A stretch of 64,000 nucleotides of DNA from Nocardioides daeguensis (lineage in GTDB: Bacteria; Actinomycetota; Actinomycetes; Propionibacteriales; Nocardioidaceae). The DNA lies in NCBI RefSeq assembly GCF_019192965.1, contig NZ_JAHTKU010000021.1:165209-229208 (forward strand), in the 5' to 3' direction. Under the pieces are notes generated by a model. That model saw only the letters and a list, made by a program, of their open reading frames with translations, was not told the origin of the DNA and made no database searches. Positions 41,081-49,752 of this stretch are shown in pieces. Made by a program: the position numbers and the translations under genes. Position 1 is the stretch's first letter. Every line of letters begins with the position of its first letter.

Positions 41081-42631
41081 GTGCCACGAAAGCCCCTGAT
41101 CCTCCTGACCGTGTGCCTGGCGACGGTGACCATCAACCTCAGCACCACGATCACCAACATCGCGCTGCCCACCCTGGCCGCGGAGCTCGACGCGAGCACC
41201 CGGGACCTGTTGTGGATCGTGGACGGCTACAACCTGGCCTTCGCCGCGCTCGTCCTGGCGATGGGCAGCCTCTCCGACCGGTTCGGACGGCGCCCCGCGC
41301 TGATCCTCGGTCTGTCCGGCTTCGCCGCCAGCAGCGCCGCGGCCGCCCTGGTCGACAGCAGCGACGCTCTCGTCGTCATCCGGGTCGCCATGGGCGTGTT
41401 CGCGGCGCTCATCTTCCCCACGACGCTCTCGATCATCGCCAATGCGTTCACCGAGCGCCGTGAGCGCGCCTCGGCCCTCGGCCTGTGGGGCGCCTCGGTC
41501 GGCGTCGGCGTCGCGCTCGGCCCGGTCGCCGGCGGGTTCCTGCTCGAGCACTCCAGCTGGCACAGCGTCTTCCTCGCCCTGGTCCCGATCAGCGTGCTCA
41601 CCATCGCGATGGCAGCCCTCTTCGTGCCCGAATCGCGCGACCCTCACGTACCCCGGATCGACAGGCCGGGATTCGTCCTCTCGGTCGCCGCCCTCGGCGC
41701 CTTGACGTGGACGATCATCGAAGCCCCCGGACACGGCTGGGACAGCGCCGCGACCATCGGCGGCTTCGCCGTCGCCGCGGCGCTCGTCGTCGGCTTCGTC
41801 GTCGTCGAGCGTGCCGTCCGGCATCCCATGATCGACGTGACGCTCTTCCTCGACCGCCGGTTCAGCGCGGCGTGCGCGGCGGTCACCATCGCCTTCTTCG
41901 CACTGTTCGGGTTCATCTTCCTCATCACGCAGTTCTTCCAGTTCGTGCGCGACTACTCGGCGCTCGAGACGGGGCTCCGCTTCCTCCCGGTCGCCGGGTC
42001 GATCGCCGTCACGTCGATCCTCGGAGGCCAGCTCGCGCCCCGTCTCGGCACCAAGGCGGTCGTGACCCCGGGACTGCTGATGCTCGGCGCAGCGTTCCTC
42101 TGGATCGCGACGATCCCGGCGGACGCGTCCTACCCCGCCGTCATCGTGCCGCAGATGATCCTGCTCGGCGGCGGCCTGGGGCTCGTGAGCACGCCGGCGA
42201 CCGAGTCGATCATGCAGGTGCTGCCGCCCTCGCGCGCCGGTGTCGGCTCAGCGGTGAACGACGCCACCCGCGAGCTCGGCGGAACCCTCGGCGTGGCCGT
42301 CGTCGGATCGATCTTCTCCTCCCGGTACGCCGACACCCTCACCTCCCTCGTCGCGGGACGGCTCGACGGCCCGAGGGCAGAGGCTGCGGGCGAATCGGTC
42401 GGTTTCGCCGACGCCCTCGCCGCCCAGGTGCCCGGACTCGGCCCGGCGGTCGACCGGGCCTTTCTCGACGGCCTCGGCCTGGGCTGCACCGTGGTCGGCG
42501 TGCTCTGTCTCCTGGGGGCGATGGTCTGCCTCGCCGCACTGCCCGGCAACCGCTACGACCCGCTGGCCGAGGTCGAGACCGCGGGCGAGGGCCAGGGCGA
42601 TGCGACTCCCCCCGCCGCCCGGGTGCACTGA
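41081..42631 (+). CDS. MFS multidrug exporter, DHA2 (EmrB/QacA) family, 14 helices
   Basis: 516 residues from GTG 41081. Motif A of the MFS (MGSLSDRFGRRPALILG) follows helix 2 and motif C (GVALGPVAGGFL) is in helix 5, the antiporter signature. Helix count of about 14 fits DHA2. Motif D1 near the first helix (STTITNIALPTLAAEL) carries the usual Asn-Ile-Ala-Leu-Pro pattern. It would export drugs or metabolites by proton antiport under TetR control. A perfect terminator follows. Confidence 0.94.
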   Translation: MPRKPLILLTVCLATVTINLSTTITNIALPTLAAELDASTRDLLWIVDGYNLAFAALVLAMGSLSDRFGRRPALILGLSGFAASSAAAALVDSSDALVVIRVAMGVFAALIFPTTLSIIANAFTERRERASALGLWGASVGVGVALGPVAGGFLLEHSSWHSVFLALVPISVLTIAMAALFVPESRDPHVPRIDRPGFVLSVAALGALTWTIIEAPGHGWDSAATIGGFAVAAALVVGFVVVERAVRHPMIDVTLFLDRRFSAACAAVTIAFFALFGFIFLITQFFQFVRDYSALETGLRFLPVAGSIAVTSILGGQLAPRLGTKAVVTPGLLMLGAAFLWIATIPADASYPAVIVPQMILLGGGLGLVSTPATESIMQVLPPSRAGVGSAVNDATRELGGTLGVAVVGSIFSSRYADTLTSLVAGRLDGPRAEAAGESVGFADALAAQVPGLGPAVDRAFLDGLGLGCTVVGVLCLLGAMVCLAALPGNRYDPLAEVETAGEGQGDATPPAARVH

Positions 42632-42649
42632 TGCCCCGATCGCAAGGAC

Positions 42650-42683
42650 CGGCGGCCCACCCGCTCTCACGGGTGGGCCGCCG
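42650..42683. terminator. Bidirectional hairpin terminator
   Basis: CGGCGGCCCACCC and GGGTGGGCCGCCG: perfect 13-bp stem with an 8-nt loop, 18 bp after the MFS stop and 8 bp after the convergent ammonium transporter stop. Confidence 0.85.
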
Positions 42684-42691
42684 TCACCAGC

Positions 42692-43948
42692 TCAGATCAG
42701 CTCGTAGGCCGGGTCCCGGTGCAGGCGGGCGTCGATGCCCACCTCCTCGTCCTCGGGGGAGATCCGGATGCCCATCGTCTTCTTGATCGCGAGCGCGATG
42801 CCCAGGGAGATCACGAAGGAGTAGACCAGCACCGCCGCGGCGGCGAGGAACTGCTTCCACAGCTGGTCGAGGCCGCCTCCGTAGAGCAGGCCCTCGACAC
42901 CCTGGACGGACTCGGCGGAGCCGACGACGCCGATCATCAGGGTGCCGATGACGCCACCGACGAGGTGGACACCGACGACGTCGAGGGAGTCGTCGTAGCC
43001 GAAGCGCTCCTTGAGGCCGACCGCGAGCGGGCAGATCGCGCCGGCGACGAGGCCGACCAGGATCGCGCCCATCGGGGTGACGTCACCGCACGACGGCGTG
43101 ATCGCGACCAGGCCGGTGATCGCGCCGGAGGCCGCGCCGATGCCGGTGACGTGCCCGTCCTTCCACTTCTCCACACCCAGCCAGGCCAGGGTCGCGGCGC
43201 AGGTGGCCAGGAAGGAGGTCACCATCGCGAAGGCCGCACCGTCGGAGGCACCGAGCCAGGAACCGCCGTTGAAGGCGTACCAACCGGCCCACAGCAGGCC
43301 GGCGCCGAGCAGGGTCAGCGGAACGCTGTGGGGCTTGGTTCCCTTGCCGAAGTTGGCGGACTTGCCGAGCACGATGGCGACGGCGAGGGCGGCCGCACCT
43401 GCGTTGATGTGCACCGCCGTGCCGCCGGCGAAGTCGAGCGCGCCGAGCTTGTTGGCGATCCAGCCGCCCTTCTCGGAGATGACACCGTCGAAGGAGAACA
43501 CCCAGTGCGCGACCGGGAAGTAGACGACGACGGCCCACACCGTGGCGAAGACCATCCAGGCGGAGAACTTCATCCGGTCGGCCGCGGCGCCCGAGATCAG
43601 CGCGACGGTGATGCACGCGAACAGCGCCTGGAACAGCGAGAAGAGCAGCAGCGACAGGCCCGAGACCGAGGTCTGGTCGGTGGATCCGTCGAGGCTGAAC
43701 ATCCCGGAGCTGCCGAAGAAGTCCGTCGGATCACCCAGGAAGCCGCCGAGGGAGTCGCCGAAGACGAGCGAGAACCCGAAGACGAACCAGAGCAGGCCGA
43801 CGATCGCGACGGCGCCGTAGGTCATCATCATCATGTTGACCGAGCTCTTCACGCTGACCATGCCGCCGTAGAACAGCGCGAGCCCGGGGATCATCAGCGT
43901 GAGACCGATGATCGAGCACAGCATGAAGGCCGTGGTGCCTGTATCCAT
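42692..43948 (-). CDS. amt: Ammonium transporter (Amt family)
   Basis: 418 residues with 11 helices and no cleaved signal. The pore histidines are in TAVHINAGAAALA (first) and VVGVHLVGGVIGTL (second); GGMVSVKSSVNMMMM and GTKPHSVPLTLLGAGLLWAGWYAFNGGS are family signatures. It takes up ammonium and possibly methylammonium. The C-terminal tail SPEDEEVGIDARLHRDPAYEL matches the regulatory tail that PII proteins read, though no glnK is adjacent. The promoter region holds GlnR-like boxes. It is at the edge of the GlxBCD/GlnT nitrogen island, so methylamine uptake is conceivable. Confidence 0.96.
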   Translation of the reverse strand: MDTGTTAFMLCSIIGLTLMIPGLALFYGGMVSVKSSVNMMMMTYGAVAIVGLLWFVFGFSLVFGDSLGGFLGDPTDFFGSSGMFSLDGSTDQTSVSGLSLLLFSLFQALFACITVALISGAAADRMKFSAWMVFATVWAVVVYFPVAHWVFSFDGVISEKGGWIANKLGALDFAGGTAVHINAGAAALAVAIVLGKSANFGKGTKPHSVPLTLLGAGLLWAGWYAFNGGSWLGASDGAAFAMVTSFLATCAATLAWLGVEKWKDGHVTGIGAASGAITGLVAITPSCGDVTPMGAILVGLVAGAICPLAVGLKERFGYDDSLDVVGVHLVGGVIGTLMIGVVGSAESVQGVEGLLYGGGLDQLWKQFLAAAAVLVYSFVISLGIALAIKKTMGIRISPEDEEVGIDARLHRDPAYELI

Positions 43949-43997
43949 GTCACCTCCTGGAACGTGAGGCGGTGGATGGCACCCGCCCCAGCTTGAC

Positions 43998-44061
43998 GTT
44001 TCGCTCCAGTAGACAGTGTTTCCTTTACGGATACTCGGCTCTGTCGTTGCCTTCGTGTTAC
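43998..44061 (-). promoter_or_regulatory. GlnR-like boxes upstream of amt
   Basis: Minus strand: GTAAC-N6-GCAAC (44046-44061), GGAAAC (44018-44023) and TCTAC-N6-GAAAC (43998-44013). They resemble the actinobacterial GlnR pattern gTnAc-N6-GaAAc, which activates amt under nitrogen limitation. Spacing of boxes (20 and 28 bp) is not ideal. Confidence 0.42.
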
Positions 44062-44065
44062 GGCT

Positions 44066-44716
44066 TCAGGTGCCGTCGGGGAAGGCGATCACCGACAAGA
44101 AGCGCACCGGCAGCTGGATCAGCCGCGTGGGGCCGTGGGCACCCTCACCGTCGAGGATCAGCGAGTCGCCGGGCTCCATCCGGTAGACCGAGCGGCCGTG
44201 CCCGTAGTCCATGACTCCCTCGAGCACGTGCAGGAACTCGGTGCCCGGGTGCTGGAAGAGCGGGTAGACCTGGCTGTCCTCCGACAACGTGACCATCAGG
44301 CACTCGAGGCGCTTGTGCTCGCCCCGCAGGGCGCCGAGCAGCTCGTAGGCGTGGCCCTGCTTGCTGCCGGTCCGGGTGATCTCGGCACCCTGCCCCGCCT
44401 TGGTGTACGACGCCTCGCGCTCGCCGTCCGCACCTCGGATCAGCGCGGCGACGGGCACGTCGAGCCCGGCGGCGAGCCGGGCGAGCATGCCGAGGCTGCA
44501 GGAGGTCTGCGCGTTCTCGATCTTCGACAGCATCGCCTTGGAGATGCCGATCCGGTCCGCGAGCTCGGTCACCGACAGGTCGTAGCGCTGCCGCAGGGCG
44601 CGCACGTTGGACCCGATCGCGTTCTCGAGCGCGAGCTGCTCCGCCGCCGCGCCGGGATCCCGGTCGCGGGCGATGCCCGCGGTGTTGCGGATCAGGTCGT
44701 CGTGCTCCCCACTCAC
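44066..44716 (-). CDS. XRE family regulator with cupin domain (PuuR-like)
   Basis: 216 residues from GTG 44716. XRE helix-turn-helix at about 37-92 (LSVTELADRIGISKAMLSKIEN) and a cupin ligand domain at about 135-205 (FQHPGTEFLHVLEGVMDYGHG and MEPGDSLILDGEGAHGP). Such regulators often sense amines, amino acids or their breakdown products. It lies 10 bp behind the M20 hydrolase gene as the last gene of the nitrogen operon, so it probably controls the operon; the palindrome at 51998-52015 before the GlnT-type gene is a candidate site. Confidence 0.9.
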   Translation of the reverse strand: MSGEHDDLIRNTAGIARDRDPGAAAEQLALENAIGSNVRALRQRYDLSVTELADRIGISKAMLSKIENAQTSCSLGMLARLAAGLDVPVAALIRGADGEREASYTKAGQGAEITRTGSKQGHAYELLGALRGEHKRLECLMVTLSEDSQVYPLFQHPGTEFLHVLEGVMDYGHGRSVYRMEPGDSLILDGEGAHGPTRLIQLPVRFLSVIAFPDGT

Positions 44717-44726
44717 GAGGCACACC

Positions 44727-45953
44727 CTAGGAGACCGCCCGCGCCGGCCCGGCCAGGTGCCGCAGCACGCGGGCCAGCGCCTGGGCGCCGGCCTCCGCGT
44801 CGTCGTCCTCGACGGCCTCGTCGGGCGCGTGCGAGACGCCCGTCGGGTTGCGGACGAAGAGCATGGCGCTGGGCACGTGCTCCTTGAGCACGCCGGCGTC
44901 GTGCCCGGCCCCGGTGGCCAGCACGGGCGCTCCCGGCAGGACGACGGACAGCTCGTCGCGCAGGTCGGCGTCGAAGTCGACGGTGGTGCTGAACGACTCC
45001 TCGACCAGCGTCGCCGTGCACCCCTGCTCGGCCGCCGCCAGCACGGCCGCCGCACGGATCTCCTCGACCAGCGCGAGGGTCAGGGCGTCGTCCTCGTGCC
45101 GGACGTCGACCCACAGGTCGACCCGGGAGGCGATCACGTTGGTTCCTCCCGGCGTCGGCTCCAGCCGGCCGACCGTGGCCCGCGCCCCGCGGACCGCCCG
45201 CGCGAGGCGCTGCACCGCCACGACCAGCGCGCCGGCGGCGACCATGGGGTCGCGACGGTCCGCCATCACGGTGGTGCCGGCATGGTTGCCCGCGCCCTCG
45301 AGACGCACCCGCCACCGGCCGTGGCCGAGGATCGAGGAGCCGATCGCGACGGGTCGGCCCAGGTCGACCAGGCCGCGGCCCTGCTCCACGTGCAGCTCCA
45401 CGAAGACGCCCATCCGGCCCAGCGCCTCCGGATCGGGGCCGAGATGCTCGGGCACGCCGCCGGCGGCGGTGAGCACCTCGGCGAGGGTGCGACCGTCGGG
45501 ATCCCTCAGGCCCAGGGCGCGCTCGGGCGCCAGCGCCCCGGTCAGCAGCCGCGAGCCCAGGCAGGCCACGCCGAAGCGGGAGCCCTCCTCCTCGGGGAAG
45601 ACCGCGATCGCCCGGGGCCGGCCGCCGACGCCCTCGGCCGCCAGCCGGTCGAAGGCGACCAGGGCCGACGCGACGCCGAGCGGCCCGTCGTAGGCGCCCC
45701 CGCCGGGGACGGAGTCGAGGTGCGAGCCGGTGACCACCGCGTCGTCGTAGCGGCCCTCCGGCGCGTGCCAGGCCCACAGCACGCCGTTGCGGTCGGTGTG
45801 GACGTCGAGGCCGCGTTTGTCGGCGTGCGCCACGAACCACTCGCGCAACCCCAGCTCTGCATCGGAGAGCACCGGTCGCGACCACCCGCCGCGGACCGGG
45901 TCGCGGCCGAGGTCGGCGATCTCGGCGAGCAGCCCCGCGACGGTGTCGCTCAC
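44727..45953 (-). CDS. M20 family amidohydrolase: allantoate/N-carbamoyl amino acid hydrolase type
   Basis: 408 residues from GTG 45953 (GTGA overlap with the FAD oxidoreductase). Di-metal motifs of the hyuC/allC group: GSHLDSVPGGGAYDGPLG (His, Asp), EEEGSRFG (bridging Glu), ELHVEQG (His) and the C-terminal TGAGHDAGVL/GVSHAPDE (His). These enzymes cleave N-carbamoyl or ureido groups, giving an amino acid, carbon dioxide and ammonia. In the operon it would release nitrogen from a ureido compound (for example N-carbamoylsarcosine or ureidoglycine-type; inference). Confidence 0.9.
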   Translation of the reverse strand: MSDTVAGLLAEIADLGRDPVRGGWSRPVLSDAELGLREWFVAHADKRGLDVHTDRNGVLWAWHAPEGRYDDAVVTGSHLDSVPGGGAYDGPLGVASALVAFDRLAAEGVGGRPRAIAVFPEEEGSRFGVACLGSRLLTGALAPERALGLRDPDGRTLAEVLTAAGGVPEHLGPDPEALGRMGVFVELHVEQGRGLVDLGRPVAIGSSILGHGRWRVRLEGAGNHAGTTVMADRRDPMVAAGALVVAVQRLARAVRGARATVGRLEPTPGGTNVIASRVDLWVDVRHEDDALTLALVEEIRAAAVLAAAEQGCTATLVEESFSTTVDFDADLRDELSVVLPGAPVLATGAGHDAGVLKEHVPSAMLFVRNPTGVSHAPDEAVEDDDAEAGAQALARVLRHLAGPARAVS

Positions 45954-47128
45954 CGCATCTCCCCCGCGCCGACGTATGGGTGCGGGCTGCGCAGCAGGTC
46001 GCCCTCGGCGAAGCGCTCGAGGCGGAAGTCCCGGGCGGGCACGTCGGGATCGGTGCTGTCGCCCTCGAGCACCAGGTCGGCGACCAGGTCGCCGACGGCC
46101 GGGCTGATCTTGAAGCCGTGCCCGGCGAACCCGGCACACAGCACCAGGCCCTCGGGACCGACCGGCGCGATGACCGGGTTCCAGTCCGGCGGCACGTCGT
46201 AGACGCCGGCGTAGCTGTGCGTGACCGAGGGGTCCGGGAAGCCGGGGAAGCGGTGCATCACCTTCTCGGCGTACTTCTCGATGCCGGCCTCGCTGGCGAT
46301 GTTGGAGTAGTCGTCGGGGTCGACGTAGCGGTTCTCGGGGTCGTCGTGGTCACTGTTGCCGACCAGGAACTGGCCCGAGCCCTCGATCCGGCAGTACTGC
46401 AGGCTGACCAGGTCGGAGACCACCGGCAGGTCGGCGAGCGGGACGCCGGCGTCGACGACGAGCAGCTCGGAGCGGTAGCCCTCGACCGGGAAGTCGATGC
46501 CCAGGCCGGCGAGCAGCCGAGCCGACCACCATCCGGCGGCCAGGATCACCGTGTCGGCCTCGACCACCTCGCCGCCCTCGAGCTCGACGCCGGTGACCTT
46601 CTCGCCCTCGGTCAGCACCCGGGCGACGGGCGTGTGCTGTCGGACCCGGGCGCCCTTGTCGCGGGCGACCTGCCCGAAGTACAGCGCGAGCTGGGAGGCG
46701 TCGGCGTACCCGCCGCGCCGCTCGATGGCCGCGGCCGCCACGTCCTCGACATTCATCATCGGCCACAGGGCGGCGAGCTCGTCGACGGCGAGCATCTCGG
46801 CCTCGATGCCCAGCGACTGGTGGGTCGCGATGTTGGCGCGCAGCGCGGCCTCGTTCTCCTCGCCGACGATCACGGTGTATCCGGTCTGCCGGAAGCCGAC
46901 GACGTCGCCGAGCTTCTCGATCAGCGGGAGGCTGCGCCACGCCATCGCGGCGATCGACGGCACGCCGTAGTGGGCGCGGACGATGCCGCTCGACTTGCCG
47001 GTACCGCCGCTGGCCAGGCTGTGCCGCTCGAGCACGAGGACGTCGCTGACGCCGCGCTCGGTCAGGGCCCGGGCGATCGAGAGCCCGATCAGCCCACCGC
47101 CGACGATGACGACTCGGTTGCGGGTCAT
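45950..47128 (-). CDS. FAD-dependent amine/amino acid oxidoreductase (DAO family, sarcosine oxidase/dehydrogenase-like)
   Basis: 392 residues. N-terminal Rossmann motif VVIVGGGLIGLSIARAL binds FAD; SSGIVRAHYG resembles the flavin-attachment region of sarcosine oxidases; the C-terminal LVLCAGFAGHGFKISPAVGDLVADLV is the second FAD motif of the DAO family. It probably oxidises a secondary N-methyl amine or glycine derivative. It is flanked by HutD (4-bp overlap) and the M20 hydrolase (GTGA overlap). With GlxBCD and GlnT homologues in the same operon, oxidation of N-methylglutamate or sarcosine is a reasonable guess. Confidence 0.9.
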   Translation of the reverse strand: MTRNRVVIVGGGLIGLSIARALTERGVSDVLVLERHSLASGGTGKSSGIVRAHYGVPSIAAMAWRSLPLIEKLGDVVGFRQTGYTVIVGEENEAALRANIATHQSLGIEAEMLAVDELAALWPMMNVEDVAAAAIERRGGYADASQLALYFGQVARDKGARVRQHTPVARVLTEGEKVTGVELEGGEVVEADTVILAAGWWSARLLAGLGIDFPVEGYRSELLVVDAGVPLADLPVVSDLVSLQYCRIEGSGQFLVGNSDHDDPENRYVDPDDYSNIASEAGIEKYAEKVMHRFPGFPDPSVTHSYAGVYDVPPDWNPVIAPVGPEGLVLCAGFAGHGFKISPAVGDLVADLVLEGDSTDPDVPARDFRLERFAEGDLLRSPHPYVGAGEMR

Positions 47129-47691
47129 GGCTGGTTCTCCTTGGTGCGTTCGGGGGTGCGTTCGGGGGTGCGTTCGAAGATGTGGACCTCGGCGACCAGC
47201 GCGTCCCCGAGCTGGAGGGCCAGGGGGGACGGCCCGGTGACGACGACGGGCGAGGGGCCGTCGAGCAGCACCACCGCGCGGACGTACGGCGGCCACCAGG
47301 TCGCCCCGTCGTGCCGGACGACGACGAGCGAGCCCGCGCAGTCCGTGCGGCGGGTGATCAGGTTGAGCGCGGCGGTCGGCTGTGGCAGCGACGGCAGCAC
47401 CACGGGCACCTCACCGGCGAAACAGACCGGCTCGAGGGGCCGCGCCTCGATCAGGCGGCCGTCGACCTCCAGCGGGTAGCCGACGCCGAGCGGGACGTGC
47501 ACCCGGTCGCTGCCGGGACAGGCGGAGAACGGTGCCGGCGCGGTGAGGTCGGCGAGGCTGAGCCGCCAGCCCGGCCCGGCGGCCAGCTCGCAGGTGAGAC
47601 CGGCGCCGTTGCGCCACGGCACCGGCGACAGGTCCGCTGCGGCGAGCCGGACGAGACCGGTCCGCGGCTCGGGTGTCGCCGGTCCGGGCAT
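47125..47691 (-). CDS. HutD/Ves family cupin-like protein
   Basis: 188 residues. Signatures: LSPVPWRNGAGLTCELA, LSLADLTAPAPFSACPGSDRVHVPLG, and the NLITRR segment of HutD proteins. HutD is found in histidine-degradation loci, binds small acidic metabolites such as formylated glutamate, and is thought to limit the pathway's upper rate. The C-terminus carries a 12-bp repeat giving RTPERTPERTKEN. It overlaps the FAD oxidoreductase start by 4 bp and lies 4 bp after the FMN-subunit gene. Since no hut genes are near, a regulatory role for glutamate-type metabolites of this operon is likely. Confidence 0.85.
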   Translation of the reverse strand: MPGPATPEPRTGLVRLAAADLSPVPWRNGAGLTCELAAGPGWRLSLADLTAPAPFSACPGSDRVHVPLGVGYPLEVDGRLIEARPLEPVCFAGEVPVVLPSLPQPTAALNLITRRTDCAGSLVVVRHDGATWWPPYVRAVVLLDGPSPVVVTGPSPLALQLGDALVAEVHIFERTPERTPERTKENQP

Positions 47692-47695
47692 CGGC

Positions 47696-49039
47696 TCAGA
47701 GTCCCTGCTGCCCGGGCTGTCCGGGGATCCACGACGTGCCGGCCAGCGGGACGCGGGCCATCGCGGCGGCCTCGATGGTGAGGGCAACCAGGTCCTCGGG
47801 CTCGAGGTGCTGCAGGTGGGCCTTGCCGCACGCCCGGGCGATGGTCTGGGCCTCCATGGTCAGCACCCGCAGGAAGTTCGCGAGCCGGCGGCCGCCCTCG
47901 ACCGGGTCGAAGCGGGCGGCGAGCTCGGGGTCCTGGGTGGTGATGCCGGCCGGGTCCCGACCGTCCTGGAAGTCGTCGTAGAAGCCGGCGGCCGAGCCGA
48001 TGGCCTCGTATTCCGCGGCGTAGCGGGGGTCGTTGTCGCCGAGCGCGATCAGGGCGGCCGAGCCGATGGCGACCGCGTCCGCGCCCAGCGCCATCGCCTT
48101 CGCGACGTCGGCGCCGTTACGGATCCCGCCGGACACGATCAGCTGGACCTTGCGGTGCAGGCCGAGCTCCTGCAGCGCCTGCACCGCCTGCGGGATCGCG
48201 GCCAGCGTGGGGATCCCGACGTGCTCGATGAACACCTCCTGGGTGGCGGCCGTGCCGCCCTGCATCCCGTCGACCACCACCACGTCGGCTCCCGAGTGGC
48301 AGGCCAGCTTGACGTCGTAGTAGGTCCGGGTCGCGCCGACCTTGACGTAGATCGGCTTCTCCCAGTCGGTGATCTCGCGCAGCTCGTTGATCTTGATGGC
48401 GAGGTCGTCCGGGCCGGTCCAGTCCGGGTGCCGGGACGCCGAGCGCTGGTCGATGCCCTGCGGGAGCGTCCGCATCCCGGCCACCCGCTCCGAGATCTTC
48501 TGGCCCAGCAGCATCCCGCCGCCGCCCGGCTTCGCGCCCTGGCCGAGGACGACCTCGATCGCGTCGGCCTTGCGCAGGTCGTCGGGGTTCATGCCGTACC
48601 GGCTCGGCAGGTACTGGTAGACGAGGTGCTTGGACTGACCCCGCTCCTCGAGGGTCATCCCGCCGTCGCCGGTGGTGGTCGACGTACCGACCTCGGAGGC
48701 GCCGCGGCCCAGCGCCTCCTTGGCGCGCCCGCTCAACGCGCCGAAGGACATGCCCGCGATGGTGACCGGCGTGGCCAGGTGCAACGGGTACGTCGCGTGC
48801 CGGTCGCCGAGCACCACGTCGGTGCCGCACCTCTCGCGGTAGCCCTCGAGCGGGTAGCGCGACATGGAGGCGCCCAGGAAGAGCAGGTCGTCGAAGTGCG
48901 GCAGCGGCCGCTTCGCACCCCAGCCGCGGATGTCGTAGATGCCGGTGTCGGCGGCCCGCTGGATCGCCGCGATGGTGGTGCGGTCGAAGGTGGCCGACTC
49001 GCGCAGGCCCCAGTTCTGGCTGGATGTCTGGGTGGTCAC
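47696..49039 (-). CDS. FMN-binding glutamate-synthase-like subunit (GlxD/MgsC type)
   Basis: 447 residues, a stand-alone version of the FMN/central domain of glutamate synthase. PVTIAGMSFGALSGRAKEALGRGA, TTTGDGGM, KPGGGGMLLGQKIS, IYVKVGA, ADVVVVDGMQGGTAA and LIVSGGIRNGADVAKAMALGADAVAIGSAALIALG are the FMN-binding barrel motifs; the Cys in IARACGKAHLQHL lies in the region of the iron-sulfur cysteines, but the full cluster set is not obvious. With the separate amidotransferase (49740-50636) and GXGXG (49054-49752) subunits it forms the split three-subunit enzyme known as N-methylglutamate synthase MgsABC or GlxBCD. Confidence 0.92.
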   Translation of the reverse strand: MTTQTSSQNWGLRESATFDRTTIAAIQRAADTGIYDIRGWGAKRPLPHFDDLLFLGASMSRYPLEGYRERCGTDVVLGDRHATYPLHLATPVTIAGMSFGALSGRAKEALGRGASEVGTSTTTGDGGMTLEERGQSKHLVYQYLPSRYGMNPDDLRKADAIEVVLGQGAKPGGGGMLLGQKISERVAGMRTLPQGIDQRSASRHPDWTGPDDLAIKINELREITDWEKPIYVKVGATRTYYDVKLACHSGADVVVVDGMQGGTAATQEVFIEHVGIPTLAAIPQAVQALQELGLHRKVQLIVSGGIRNGADVAKAMALGADAVAIGSAALIALGDNDPRYAAEYEAIGSAAGFYDDFQDGRDPAGITTQDPELAARFDPVEGGRRLANFLRVLTMEAQTIARACGKAHLQHLEPEDLVALTIEAAAMARVPLAGTSWIPGQPGQQGL

Positions 49040-49053
49040 GATGATGCCTCCGG

Positions 49054-49752
49054 TCAGTACTTGTTGGCGGCGGTGAAGTGGTAGAGCGTGCGGGCCGAGC
49101 CGTAGCGGGTGTACGACGACGGGTCGTCGTCCTCGAAGCCCGCGGCCTTGAGCAGGCCGGCCAGCTCCTCGACGTGCTCGGCGCGCATCGGCTTGGCGAC
49201 GCAGTCGGCGCCGAGCGAGGCGACCTCGCCGCGCACGTAGATGCGGGTCTCGTAGATCGAGTCACCGAGCCCCTCCCCCGCGTCGCCGCGGACGACGAGG
49301 CGGCCGGCCTGGGCCATGAACGCCGTGCTGTGGCCGACGTCGCCGCCGACCACGATGTCGACGCCCTTCATCGAGATGCCGCAGCGTGCGGCCGCGTCGC
49401 CCTCGACGACGAGCAGCCCGCCGTGGGCAGTGGCCCCCGCCGACTGCGAGGCGTTGCCGCGCACGACGACGGTGCCGCTCATCATGTTCTCCGCGACGCC
49501 GGTGCCGGCGTTGCCGTCGATGGTCACCTCGGCCTGCTGGTTCATACCGGCGGCGTAGTAGCCGACGTGGCCGTTGATGCTCACCCGCACCGGGGCGTCG
49601 AGCCCGACGGCGACGCTGTGGGCGCCGGCCGGGTTGTCGATGGTGACCGCGCCCTCGAGGTCGGGGGCGTGCAGGGCGGCGTTCACCTCGCGCAGCGAGT
49701 CGCGCGCCAGGTCGAAGTGCCGGTCGTGGGGACGGGGGGTCAGCGGGTCCAT
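49054..49752 (-). CDS. GXGXG-domain glutamate-synthase-like subunit (GlxC/MgsB type)
   Basis: 232 residues dominated by a right-handed beta-helix with repeated G-x-G turns (AVTIDNPAGAHSVAVGL; VRVSINGHVGYYAAGM; AEVTIDGNAGTGVAENM; TVVVRGNASQSAGAT; VDIVVGGDVGHS; RLVVRGDAGEGLGDS), corresponding to the C-terminal structural domain of glutamate synthase. The C-terminal tail holds YTRYGSARTLYHF. ATG 49752 overlaps the amidotransferase stop by 13 bp. Confidence 0.92.
   Translation of the reverse strand: MDPLTPRPHDRHFDLARDSLREVNAALHAPDLEGAVTIDNPAGAHSVAVGLDAPVRVSINGHVGYYAAGMNQQAEVTIDGNAGTGVAENMMSGTVVVRGNASQSAGATAHGGLLVVEGDAAARCGISMKGVDIVVGGDVGHSTAFMAQAGRLVVRGDAGEGLGDSIYETRIYVRGEVASLGADCVAKPMRAEHVEELAGLLKAAGFEDDDPSSYTRYGSARTLYHFTAANKY

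Noticed and set aside
47137..47174. Repeated GGTGCGTTCGGG units as a regulatory repeat
   Set aside because: They encode the RTPE repeat at the C-terminus of the HutD-like protein.
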